The notes below the pieces were generated by a model. That model did not search any database and had not been told where the DNA came from. It was given only the letters and a program-made list of their open reading frames with translations. The position numbers and the translations under genes are program-made. From an uncultured Bacteroidales bacterium (GTDB taxonomy: Bacteria; Bacteroidota; Bacteroidia; Bacteroidales; Paludibacteraceae), in NCBI GenBank assembly GCA_900319995.1, contig ONQO01000019.1, forward strand, positions 1-36,625: a DNA stretch of 36,625 nucleotides. The letters are read 5' to 3'. Below, piece by piece: positions 18,264-26,732 of the stretch. Within the stretch, counting starts at the first letter, position 1; each line of letters starts with the position of its first letter.

Positions 18264-20264
18264 ATGGCAAGTTTACAAAGAATTAGAAACCATGGCGCCC
18301 TGTTGATTTTAATAGTAGGTGTAGCCATGTTGGCATTCATCCTCGGAGACTTTTTGAGAGATGGAGGAACATTACGTAACCGCGACCGCGAGAACATCGG
18401 CGAGATTGCGGGCAACAAGATTCATTTCGCGGATTATCAATCAATCAAAGACCAGTACGAGGAATTGTACAAGATTGAATTGAACCAAAACAGTTTCAAC
18501 GCAGAGTTAGAGTCCCAGATTCGTAACGAAGTGTGGAATTCGATTGTATCGGACAATATGTTCCGCGAAGAGTTCAAGAAAATAGGAATGGACATTACCA
18601 ACGAAGAATTAACGGAATTGTGTTTGGGTGACAATCCTCATCGTTTCCTTCAGAGTTTCCGCATGTTCCGTGACGAGAACGGTCAGTTCAACCGCGAGAT
18701 GGTAAAACAACTGGTAGCCTTCATCAACGAAGAAGACCCTGAATTGGCACAAAATCCGAATATAGCCATATACCGCAAATATTGGATGGCTGTAGAACGT
18801 CTTGTACGTTTGAACTATGCTCAGGAGAAATACAACAGCGTTCTTCAGCACACTTTGAAGACCAACACTCTGGATGCAGAGTTTGCGTTCAACAACCGTC
18901 AGAAAGGCATCAGCGCGGAGTACGTTATGAAACCGTACTACGCAGTAGCCGATAGTCTTGTGAGCGTAAGCGAGAGCGAGATAAAAGCGCTGTATAAGAA
19001 CCACTATAAAGACGAGTACAAGAAAAAACCGACCCGTTCTATCCAATATATCCAGGTAGAAAAGACTCCGAGCGAGGCAGATTACCAAAAAGTGAAAGAA
19101 CTGATGGAGAGCCTTCAGGAAGAATTCCGCACATCGGAAGATGTCTCCATTGTTGTTAACCCGAATTCTGACATCGTCTATGACGGTCGCAACTACTCGG
19201 AGGAGACGATTCCTGTACAATTCAAGGATTTTGCGTTCGGCAAAGAGTCCAAAACCGGTGATTGCACAGAGTTGCTTTTCGACGGCAAGACATACTCGAT
19301 GGCCCGTATTATGGAGACCGGCTACTCGATGCCTGATTCCGTTGAGTTGAAGATAATCGAGGAAGAAGGCGAAGGTCGCGAGATGGGTTGGGTAACCGAA
19401 GAAATATTGCTTGAGAACAAATGGCCGAAAGACTTTATTGAGAAAGCCTTTAGCGGCAAACGCGGCAGCCAGTTCACGAGTGGCAGCAGAACATTCGAGA
19501 TTATGGAAGTAGCCAAAGCTACACCGAAAGTCAAAGTAGCCATCCTTTGCCAAACCGTTATACCATCCGACCAGACCAACCATGCCTTGTATCAGCAAAT
19601 GCTTCAGTTTGCTAACGACAACAAGACCATTGAGGCATTCGAGGCGTCCGCTCAAGAGGCAGGTTATGCACTTGTACCCGCAGAGTTGACCGAGATGGAT
19701 GACAAAGTAGGATCTGTCAAAGACAGCCGTGAGATTGTGCGTTGGGCATTCGGAGCCAAAGAAGGTGCCGTAAGCGACAAAGTATATGAATGCGGCAATC
19801 TGTTCGTATTGGCAGCATTGACTGAAGCTGACGATAATGAGTACCGCATGGCATATGTACACGCCGATGCCGCTCAGGAAGCCCTGAACAACGCAAAAGC
19901 CAAATATTTGGTCGATCAGTTGAAAGGCGTAGAGAGCTTAGAGGCAGCATCAGAGATTCTCGGTCAACCTATTCGCAACGTGGAGCGTGTCACGCTGAAT
20001 GACAACTTCTTCGGTAACTCCAACGAACCCGCAGTAATCGGTGCCGCATTGGCTCAAGGCGAGAACGTGCTGAGTGCTCCGATTTGCGGTGAATCCGGTG
20101 TCTTCGTAGTAAAGACAGGTGCTGCCATCAACACATCAGAGGAATTTGATGCAGAGAAAGAGAAAGCACAATTAGGCGGTCGCAACTCATATCGTCACTA
20201 CGAATTGCTGCAATTATTGCAGGATGAAACCGAGATCGAAGATAACCGCGCCAACTTCCTATAA
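18264..20264 (+). CDS. ppiD: PpiD/SurA-type periplasmic folding factor with reduced parvulin domain
   Basis: The 666-residue protein has an N-terminal anchor (residues 11-29, GALLILIVGVAMLAFILGD) and a SurA_N-like helical domain to about 230, as in the Bacteroidetes PpiD-like isomerase that helps fold exported proteins. In relatives, a parvulin domain follows the PDSV motif. Here PDSVELKIIEEEGEGREMGWVTEE (about 355-378) jumps straight to the GGxxGW strand, so roughly 40-45 residues of the first parvulin strand and helix are missing, in frame. The remainder (DFIEKAFSG...FEIMEVAKA) continues normally and the C-terminal domain is intact. Prolyl isomerase activity is doubtful; chaperone function may remain. 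A terminator follows at 20310. Confidence 0.85.
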   Translation: MASLQRIRNHGALLILIVGVAMLAFILGDFLRDGGTLRNRDRENIGEIAGNKIHFADYQSIKDQYEELYKIELNQNSFNAELESQIRNEVWNSIVSDNMFREEFKKIGMDITNEELTELCLGDNPHRFLQSFRMFRDENGQFNREMVKQLVAFINEEDPELAQNPNIAIYRKYWMAVERLVRLNYAQEKYNSVLQHTLKTNTLDAEFAFNNRQKGISAEYVMKPYYAVADSLVSVSESEIKALYKNHYKDEYKKKPTRSIQYIQVEKTPSEADYQKVKELMESLQEEFRTSEDVSIVVNPNSDIVYDGRNYSEETIPVQFKDFAFGKESKTGDCTELLFDGKTYSMARIMETGYSMPDSVELKIIEEEGEGREMGWVTEEILLENKWPKDFIEKAFSGKRGSQFTSGSRTFEIMEVAKATPKVKVAILCQTVIPSDQTNHALYQQMLQFANDNKTIEAFEASAQEAGYALVPAELTEMDDKVGSVKDSREIVRWAFGAKEGAVSDKVYECGNLFVLAALTEADDNEYRMAYVHADAAQEALNNAKAKYLVDQLKGVESLEAASEILGQPIRNVERVTLNDNFFGNSNEPAVIGAALAQGENVLSAPICGESGVFVVKTGAAINTSEEFDAEKEKAQLGGRNSYRHYELLQLLQDETEIEDNRANFL

Positions 20265-20309
20265 TCGCGCGTGTCCATCTCCGCGCGTGCGTACGTGCAT
20301 AATATAAAT

Positions 20310-20345
20310 AAGGAGAGTGTCCCTAAACGGGTTACTCTCCTTTGC
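20310..20345 (+). terminator. terminator of the ppiD-like gene
   Basis: AGGAGAGT (20311-20318) pairs with ACTCTCCT (20334-20341), with an inner CCC/GGG helix and a TAAAC loop; TT and an A/T-rich tract follow. It lies 46 bp after the stop. Confidence 0.85.
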
Positions 20346-20352
20346 AATAAAA

Positions 20353-21678
20353 TTGAAAACAGAAAGGAACATATCTCCGTGGGCATGGGTACCGACGCTG
20401 TATTTTACAGAAGGAATCCCATATTTTCTGGTGAATAGCATGTCAGTCATGCTATTTGCCAAGATGGGCGTTCCTAACGATCAGTTATCGTTTTTTACCA
20501 CCCTACTCTATTTTCCATGGTTTTTAAAGGGCCTTTGGAGTCCTTTTGTGGATATCCTTCGAACCAAAAGATGGTGGATCATTTCGATGCAGATATTGAT
20601 GACATGTTTGTGTATCCTGTTAACGGTAACCCTTCCTCATCCTTCTGCAGAATCAATCGAAGCAGGAACCTCTGTCCATTTATTCCGCTGGACATTGGTG
20701 TTCTTCATCATCACCGCCTTTGCCTCTGCGACTCATGACATAGCGGCGGATGGCTATTATATGCTGGCACATGACACTAAGAGTCAGGCAGGTTTTATAG
20801 GTATCCGCTCCACTTTCTACCGCGTGTCATCTATCTTTGCACAAGGAGTATTGGTTTATATGGCGGGATATATAGAGAACAGAACAGGTGATATTCCATT
20901 GAGTTGGCAACTGACATTAGGTGCCACGAGCGTCATTTTATTACTCGTCACGCTATACCATTGTTTCTTCCTTCCCAAAGCCGCAGAAGACCAACCTCGG
21001 GAAGTAAAAGACTATGCCGGCGCAATGCGTGAACTCGCAGACTCCTTTGCCACTTTCTTTACCAAACCGGGCGTGATATTAGCAGTTACATTTATGTTGC
21101 TATACCGCTTGAGCGAAGGATTTTTAGTAAAGCTATGTCAACCGTTCTTAGTAGCAAACCGCGCAATTTCTATGAACGATAAAGGCCAATACATCGGCGG
21201 TGGTTTAGGACTTAGCACCGATACAGTTGGACTAATCAACGGTACAGCCGGCGTTATTGCACTATTGTTAGGAGGAATTTTAGGAGGTATCTTCATAGCT
21301 CGAAAAGGCCTTAAGAAATCTATCTGGCCTATGGCAGCGGCACTCACATTGCCCAGTTTTGTCTATTGTTATCTTAGCATGGCTCAACCTGAGTCTTACT
21401 GGCTTATCGGAACCGCAATTTGTTTTGAGCAATTCGGATACGGTTTCGGTTTCACAGCCTATATGATGTATATGATGCATTTTGCCGAAGGTCCTTATAA
21501 GACCGCTCATTATGCCATCTGCACAGCATTCATGGCTTTATCAATGATGATCCCCGGATTTGTAGCAGGTACTTTACAGATGGCAGTAGGATACACGACA
21601 TTCTTCTGGATTGCCAATGCGTGCAGCATCACAACCTTCATTGTGAGTTATTTTGTATATAAAAAATTAGAAAATTAG
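20353..21678 (+). CDS. MFS transporter, AmpG-like
   Basis: The membrane protein of about 441 residues has twelve probable helices. It has the AmpG-type opening WVPTLYFTEGIPYFLVNSMSVMLF, the LYFPWFLKGLWSPFVD segment after helix 2, and ATHDIAADGYY in helix 4, typical of the peptidoglycan-fragment permease group (PAT family). It would import muropeptides or a related substrate for cell-wall recycling; the exact cargo is inferred. An ATG at 20317 lies inside the upstream terminator hairpin and adds unconserved residues, so I prefer TTG at 20353 (K-T-E-R-N-I-S-P-W follows). pssA follows 25 bp downstream, likely in one transcript. Confidence 0.85.
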   Translation: MKTERNISPWAWVPTLYFTEGIPYFLVNSMSVMLFAKMGVPNDQLSFFTTLLYFPWFLKGLWSPFVDILRTKRWWIISMQILMTCLCILLTVTLPHPSAESIEAGTSVHLFRWTLVFFIITAFASATHDIAADGYYMLAHDTKSQAGFIGIRSTFYRVSSIFAQGVLVYMAGYIENRTGDIPLSWQLTLGATSVILLLVTLYHCFFLPKAAEDQPREVKDYAGAMRELADSFATFFTKPGVILAVTFMLLYRLSEGFLVKLCQPFLVANRAISMNDKGQYIGGGLGLSTDTVGLINGTAGVIALLLGGILGGIFIARKGLKKSIWPMAAALTLPSFVYCYLSMAQPESYWLIGTAICFEQFGYGFGFTAYMMYMMHFAEGPYKTAHYAICTAFMALSMMIPGFVAGTLQMAVGYTTFFWIANACSITTFIVSYFVYKKLEN

Positions 21679-21690
21679 AAGATTGGAAGA
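21667..21690. repeat. three 8-bp repeats at the transporter stop
   Basis: TTAGAAAA, TTAGAAGA, TTGGAAGA. The transporter stop codon TAG falls in the second unit, and the run ends 13 bp before the pssA start. Confidence 0.55.
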
Positions 21691-21703
21691 ATCATATCAA
21701 CTT

Positions 21704-22417
21704 ATGACTAAACGAATTATTCCGAATACGATTACGAGTTGCAACCTGCTTTGCGGCAGTGTGGCAGTTTATATGGCCACACAAAACGAGTTTATATGGG
21801 CATTTGTGTTGATACTGGCCGGCGCATTCTTTGATTTCTTTGATGGTTTGAGCGCCCGATTATTAAAAGCGCCCAGCCCAATAGGCATTCAGTTGGACTC
21901 ACTTGCAGACGATATCACCTTTGGCCTGGCGCCATCGATGATGCTCTTTTGCTACACCAAACCTATAATCGGATGGTGGTCGGTTTTGGCACTTATTATG
22001 GCAGCGTTCTCAGCGCTACGTCTGGCAAAATTCAATGTAGATGAGCGGCAACACGATTCGTTTATCGGGTTAGCTACTCCTGCGAATGCCATTTTCTGGG
22101 GAGGATTATGCTGTTTACCCGGAGAAGTGCTCCTTGCCAACCATTGGTTAGCGTGGGTACTCATTGGTATTTCGCTTGTGAGTTGTTATCTGCTGAACGC
22201 AGAAATCCCGTTCTTCAGTTTTAAGAGTTTTAAGAAAGAGAAAACACTGATAATCAGCTTTTTGGCAGGATGTCTAATCCTCATCGGTTTTTGTGTAGCC
22301 AAAGCCGTAATCAACCATCATATCGAGTTTGCCCTTTTCGGAGGAACAGCTTGTATCGTTTGGTACGTAGTTGTAAATCTGCTACTTGCGTGCTTTCGCA
22401 AAAGCGAAAACCAATAA
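21704..22417 (+). CDS. pssA: CDP-diacylglycerol-serine O-phosphatidyltransferase
   Basis: The 237-residue integral membrane enzyme makes phosphatidylserine from CDP-diacylglycerol and serine, on the way to phosphatidylethanolamine. The CDP-alcohol phosphotransferase signature is complete: D44-x2-D47-G48-x2-A51-R52-x8-G61-x3-D65-x3-D69. Several hydrophobic helices follow to the C-terminus. The start ATG at 21704 gives M-T-K-R-IIPNTITSCNLLCG, matching family N-termini; a TTG 21 bp upstream is less likely. It is probably in one transcript with the AmpG-like transporter. Confidence 0.95.
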   Translation: MTKRIIPNTITSCNLLCGSVAVYMATQNEFIWAFVLILAGAFFDFFDGLSARLLKAPSPIGIQLDSLADDITFGLAPSMMLFCYTKPIIGWWSVLALIMAAFSALRLAKFNVDERQHDSFIGLATPANAIFWGGLCCLPGEVLLANHWLAWVLIGISLVSCYLLNAEIPFFSFKSFKKEKTLIISFLAGCLILIGFCVAKAVINHHIEFALFGGTACIVWYVVVNLLLACFRKSENQ

Positions 22418-22448
22418 GATTGACTTTTAATAACTAATATATACAACC

Positions 22449-23942
22449 ATGAAACGACACTTCTTATTTCTGGCAGTTTTGATGGCAATCATGCCAGTAT
22501 TGGCGGAAGATATTCCGGAGAATTACTATGACGCTATCGACGGTCAACAAGACGCTGCTTTAAAAACAGCGTTAAGTTTGATTATTCGCGACGGTGACCG
22601 GTATGAGTACGGGACAACTACTTATCATAGTTCCAATAATCCTCCCGAGTGGCAGAAAGGGGACCTAAAAGCCTATGGGACATGGCAGGCATTGCCTTTC
22701 ACAGACCACAAGCCGGGCACCCAAGGGGGAGTATGGGATATGTACTCCAATTGTGTACGCTATTATCCGAACAAGCTCGGAGAATCAGGTTGTTCGCTCA
22801 ATATTGAGCATTGTCTGCCGAAATCGTGGTGGGGTTGGAACAAAGATGACACACGTGATTCGTCCTGGGTGGCCTACAAAGACCTGTATAACCTCAACCC
22901 ATCTGATCAACGCGCTAATAGCCAAAAGAGCAATTATGCCCCGGGGCATGTAAGCACTGCCGACAAATTTGACAACGGTTCATTCCGTATGTCATCGGCT
23001 AAAAAGTCAGAATACGGGTATATCTGTTTTGAACCGGAAGAAGAGTATCGCGGCGATTTTGCACGTACGTACTTCTATATGGTCACTGCATATGAACACA
23101 TCGGTTGGAATGCTTATCCACAATATGTGAGTGACGACAATTATCTGATGTTTTCAGATGCAATAATACAAGTACTGCTCGATTGGCATCGTGCTGATCC
23201 TGTGAGCGACAAGGAGATATGCCGTGCAGACCAAATTTCTAATATACAATGTAACCGCAATCCATATATCGATTATCCGGAACTGGTAGAATATATCTGG
23301 GGCAACAAAAAAGGCGAGACAGTTAACCTTGCTTCTCTCACAAAAGCCTTTAAACCAGATTGTTGCCAAGAAGAAACGAATACTCCTGAACCGCAGATCT
23401 ACGACACACTCATTAATCTGCCCATTATCACCGCCACATATATCAATGCCATCAAAGGCGATATAACAGGCAACGCCAACAGCGGAATTCAGTCCAACGG
23501 TTCAGCATCCATCACAATGGGCAAAAGCAATACGGACGGAGAGATTTCATTCTCGGGAATTGCACTGAAAGACACCGCAGTATTGGCATTCAGGGCATCA
23601 CCGTACAACAGCGCGTCCAGCATGCAGTTAGATATTTACGCGAACGAGCAACTGATTCGTTCCATAGAAGTGGAAGTGCAGCAGGAGACACGGAACGAGA
23701 TACGCTACCGCATCCCTATTCCTCAGGACACTCACTCCATAAAATTAGTGTCTGTCGGCGGCAGTACCTCCAAGCGCGCTTGTATTCAGGAGTTATATCT
23801 ATTAGTGCCAAAGAAAGACCCAACAGGCCTCATTGTACCCGAATATGGTCCAATGCCTGCGTACAAGGAAATCCGTAACGGACAGGTCCGAATTATCCGT
23901 AACAAGTCAATTTTTACCATTTTAGGCCAAACAATTCGATAA
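22449..23942 (+). CDS. secreted Endonuclease I family nuclease with GQTIR tail
   Basis: The 497-residue protein has a signal peptide (MKRHFLFLAVLMAIMPVLA, cut near 19). Its nuclease domain (about 25-310) is of the Endonuclease I/Vvn type. E120-H121 (NIEHCLPKSWWG) and N157 in RANSQKSN correspond to the catalytic Glu-His and metal-binding Asn of that family; the usual DLHHL is DLYNL here. It should cut extracellular DNA and possibly RNA. A second domain of about 150 residues (jelly-roll-like) follows, then a short end with RNGQVRII and FTILGQTIR. That tail recurs in other exported proteins of this window and probably directs type IX secretion or anchoring. The gene stands alone between pssA and the surface-protein block. 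Confidence 0.88.
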   Translation: MKRHFLFLAVLMAIMPVLAEDIPENYYDAIDGQQDAALKTALSLIIRDGDRYEYGTTTYHSSNNPPEWQKGDLKAYGTWQALPFTDHKPGTQGGVWDMYSNCVRYYPNKLGESGCSLNIEHCLPKSWWGWNKDDTRDSSWVAYKDLYNLNPSDQRANSQKSNYAPGHVSTADKFDNGSFRMSSAKKSEYGYICFEPEEEYRGDFARTYFYMVTAYEHIGWNAYPQYVSDDNYLMFSDAIIQVLLDWHRADPVSDKEICRADQISNIQCNRNPYIDYPELVEYIWGNKKGETVNLASLTKAFKPDCCQEETNTPEPQIYDTLINLPIITATYINAIKGDITGNANSGIQSNGSASITMGKSNTDGEISFSGIALKDTAVLAFRASPYNSASSMQLDIYANEQLIRSIEVEVQQETRNEIRYRIPIPQDTHSIKLVSVGGSTSKRACIQELYLLVPKKDPTGLIVPEYGPMPAYKEIRNGQVRIIRNKSIFTILGQTIR

Positions 23943-24002
23943 GTGTGTCAATTTTTACACATTTTTCGCGAGAATGTGAACGCGCGCGTGAAGAAAAAGC
24001 AG

Positions 24003-24010
24003 TAACTTTG
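24003..24010 (+). promoter_or_regulatory. -7 element for the 24051 gene
   Basis: TAACTTTG preceded by AAAAAGCAG and followed by CAAGCG, the extended pattern seen at other promoters here. The -33 box is not clear. Confidence 0.65.
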
Positions 24011-24050
24011 CAAGCGATTTTAGATGCTTACATTTAACTCTACAAAACAT

Positions 24051-26708
24051 ATGAAAAAACAACTATTCAACACCCTACTTTTCAGTATGCTTCTCGTGCC
24101 TTTCTACGGTGCGAAAGCTCAAAGCACTGTGGTGGACGGTCAATCCACAGAGGGTAAAGATTTCTGGGTAACGTTTATGCAAGCGGACCAAGATCCGAAC
24201 AATGACTTGACGCTATCCCTTTCCATCTCTTCTCGCGAGAACTGCCAGGTAACAATTACCAACCCATTCACCGGTTATTCCGAGAACGTCAATGTGAATG
24301 CCAATGAGATGCGGCTGGTGGAGTTGTATAACGGCAATGTATTGGCCGGCAATGCCCGTTCGGAAATGGCCGGTACCGGCAAAGTGTGCTACGCCGTCAA
24401 TTCAGAGCAAGTGGATACCTGCGCACTGCATGTGACAGCAACAGCAAACATTTCACTTTTTGCTACAAACTATAAGAAAGCGACTTTTGATGCCACCAAC
24501 GTACTGCCGACAGCTTCGTTGCTGGACGAATATATCATTCAGACCTATACACCGTCGGACCACGGAGGTGTTAATTCTACGCAAGGCAGCCATTTCGCCG
24601 TTATTGCAGCGGAAGACAATACGATAGTGGATTATTGTCCCACCGTTCCTACTCTGGCCATTAACGACTCCATTAATGCAGCCCAGACAAAAAAAGATTT
24701 TATGGGCGAAGATGCACTCACGGAGCGAGAGAAATTCTGGCTCAACTATTCTGTAGGTGACACCTTACATTCTCCGGCATTGCAAGCAGGTCAAGTATGG
24801 TATGTATGGACAGGCAAGAAAGACAGCAATGCAGGTGACCTTTCCGGTACATATGTAAAAGCACGCGATGGAAAGAAAATAGCAGTCTTCCAGGGTTGCC
24901 CGCACACAAATATCCCCTATCAAACCAAAGAGCGTGACCATATTTTCTCACAGGCGATGCCAACCAAATACTGGGGTACCACATTTGTTCTGACGGCGTC
25001 AGCCGACCGTCATAAGGATTTCGTTCGTATCCTAGCGCAAAACGATGAAACCACAGTGTATATCAATGGTGATTCCGTATATACCTTTGATTTTGCAAGC
25101 AACCCAAAACATTACTGGGAGTTTATTATTGGCGACCAAGGTACTTATGCTAAAGATGGTAGCTGCGTTGTGACCACCTCTTGTCCTTGTGCCACCCACC
25201 TTTTCTTGGCCTCCAAGAACGCAGATGGTGTTAGTAATGGCGACCCTGCCATGTTGTGGATTAATCCTATTGAGCAGCAGATCGATCAGGTAACGTTCGC
25301 CACCTATGCCAGCAAAAACGGTACAACATCGCACTATGTGAATGTCGTTACCGACCAGCCTTCGCTTATGACTTTGGATGGTGCATCGGTTGAAACGGAG
25401 TTCAAGCCGGTTACTGCTTCTTCCACTTACCATTATGCACAAATATCACTGGGTAGTACCGCCACTTCGCACACGCTCAAGAGCAATGGATCTAATTTCA
25501 TTGCGCACGTATATGGTTTCACTAAAAACGAATCCTATGGCTATTCCGCCGGCGGTGCCACCAAGCCTCTCACCTCGTCCATTACCATCAACGGACAGGT
25601 ATTTACTCCGGATTCGGAGAACACACTCTGCGGCGAGGATACCATCAAATTCGCTTGTCATCCGGATTACGTATACCAGAAAATTGAGTGGTACTTCGGT
25701 GACGGGAAAAGCGACTTAAGCAACACGGACTCAGTACCGCACTACTATGAGAATTCCGGCAATTACAACGCCTACGTCCTTATTTACCGCGAAAGCAGCA
25801 ATCTCTGCGCCGGACAAAAAGCAGTGGATTCCATTCCTATCACGGTAACCATAGGACGCTATGAGTTCACCATTGGAACTCCGGATATTCCTTGTCCGGA
25901 AGACGGCAAAGCGTTTGTAGGGCGGATCCCTTATACCAATGAAGGCAAAGTGAATCTGCACGGAGACAACGTGACCGTAGAGTTTGACGCTAAAGCCAAG
26001 GAGGATGGATTCGAAGATTCCGACTTGGTAATCAAAGACGGTCACTTTGAAATTACCATTCCCAACTCTGCCAAACCGGAAGTCAACTACGGCATCCACC
26101 TGGTTATCCAATCCGATTGCGGAGGCGCGGATACGACGCTGAACTTCATGTTGAACTTCGACAAAGATATCATTGACCAGCGGTATAATAACGTATTGGG
26201 ATTGCTCACAACGCCATTTGCAGGCAAAGAACTGAGCGATTTCCAATGGTATCGTACATCGGACAGTACAGCGGTCGAAGGGCAGGTATCCGCAAACCTT
26301 AATTTCTATGACCTACCCTATGGTGGCGACACCAACGATACGTATTATGTCTGCTTCACCATCAACAAAGGGCAAGCGTCTGAGGTCAAAACATGTGCAT
26401 GCGCAAAGGCCTTTAACACCAGCGCCGAAGCACATAATTTCGATGCCGACCCATCCAAGTTTACCATTACCGCCACATATAGCATCCTGTCTGGTGACAA
26501 GGTTTATGTGAACGCTGATTGGAACGGCAAGACTGACATCGAATGTTATGCACAATGGATTGACGCAAGCGGACATGTATATGAGAACCTGCGCTTTGAT
26601 ATTCCTGATGGAGGATGCACTATTCCGGCACCTGCACAGAAAGGTTTGTACCTGCTCTATGTCAAAACAGGCAAAGGTAGCCGCAGTTTCAAATTCATCA
26701 TTCAATAA
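24051..26708 (+). CDS. large secreted protein, IgGFc-binding-like domain plus PKD, T9SS type A-like tail
   Basis: The 885-residue protein has a signal peptide (MKKQLFNTLLFSMLLVPFYGAKAQ). From STEGKDFWVTF on, about 460 residues match the layout of the IgGFc-binding N-terminal domain family found in Bacteroidetes surface proteins (repeated ITATxNISLF, GSHFAVIAAEDNT, KKIAVFQG, YWGTTFVLTA motifs). A PKD-like region (IEWYFGDGKSD...YYENSGNYNAYV) lies near 550-590, and Ig-like strands follow. The last residues GLYLLYVKTGKG...FKFIIQ fit the end of a type A T9SS sorting domain. It is probably an adhesin or surface-layer component. I chose the ATG at 24051; an upstream ATG at 24024 puts nine extra residues before a normal signal. 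It is paralogous to the protein at 29223. Confidence 0.75.
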   Translation: MKKQLFNTLLFSMLLVPFYGAKAQSTVVDGQSTEGKDFWVTFMQADQDPNNDLTLSLSISSRENCQVTITNPFTGYSENVNVNANEMRLVELYNGNVLAGNARSEMAGTGKVCYAVNSEQVDTCALHVTATANISLFATNYKKATFDATNVLPTASLLDEYIIQTYTPSDHGGVNSTQGSHFAVIAAEDNTIVDYCPTVPTLAINDSINAAQTKKDFMGEDALTEREKFWLNYSVGDTLHSPALQAGQVWYVWTGKKDSNAGDLSGTYVKARDGKKIAVFQGCPHTNIPYQTKERDHIFSQAMPTKYWGTTFVLTASADRHKDFVRILAQNDETTVYINGDSVYTFDFASNPKHYWEFIIGDQGTYAKDGSCVVTTSCPCATHLFLASKNADGVSNGDPAMLWINPIEQQIDQVTFATYASKNGTTSHYVNVVTDQPSLMTLDGASVETEFKPVTASSTYHYAQISLGSTATSHTLKSNGSNFIAHVYGFTKNESYGYSAGGATKPLTSSITINGQVFTPDSENTLCGEDTIKFACHPDYVYQKIEWYFGDGKSDLSNTDSVPHYYENSGNYNAYVLIYRESSNLCAGQKAVDSIPITVTIGRYEFTIGTPDIPCPEDGKAFVGRIPYTNEGKVNLHGDNVTVEFDAKAKEDGFEDSDLVIKDGHFEITIPNSAKPEVNYGIHLVIQSDCGGADTTLNFMLNFDKDIIDQRYNNVLGLLTTPFAGKELSDFQWYRTSDSTAVEGQVSANLNFYDLPYGGDTNDTYYVCFTINKGQASEVKTCACAKAFNTSAEAHNFDADPSKFTITATYSILSGDKVYVNADWNGKTDIECYAQWIDASGHVYENLRFDIPDGGCTIPAPAQKGLYLLYVKTGKGSRSFKFIIQ

Positions 26709-26732
26709 TCGTTAGAATAGGAGAACACGGAT

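Noticed and set aside
18609-19862. 417-codon open frame antisense to the ppiD-like gene
   Set aside because: No domain, no start signal, and the opposite frame is a clear PpiD homologue.
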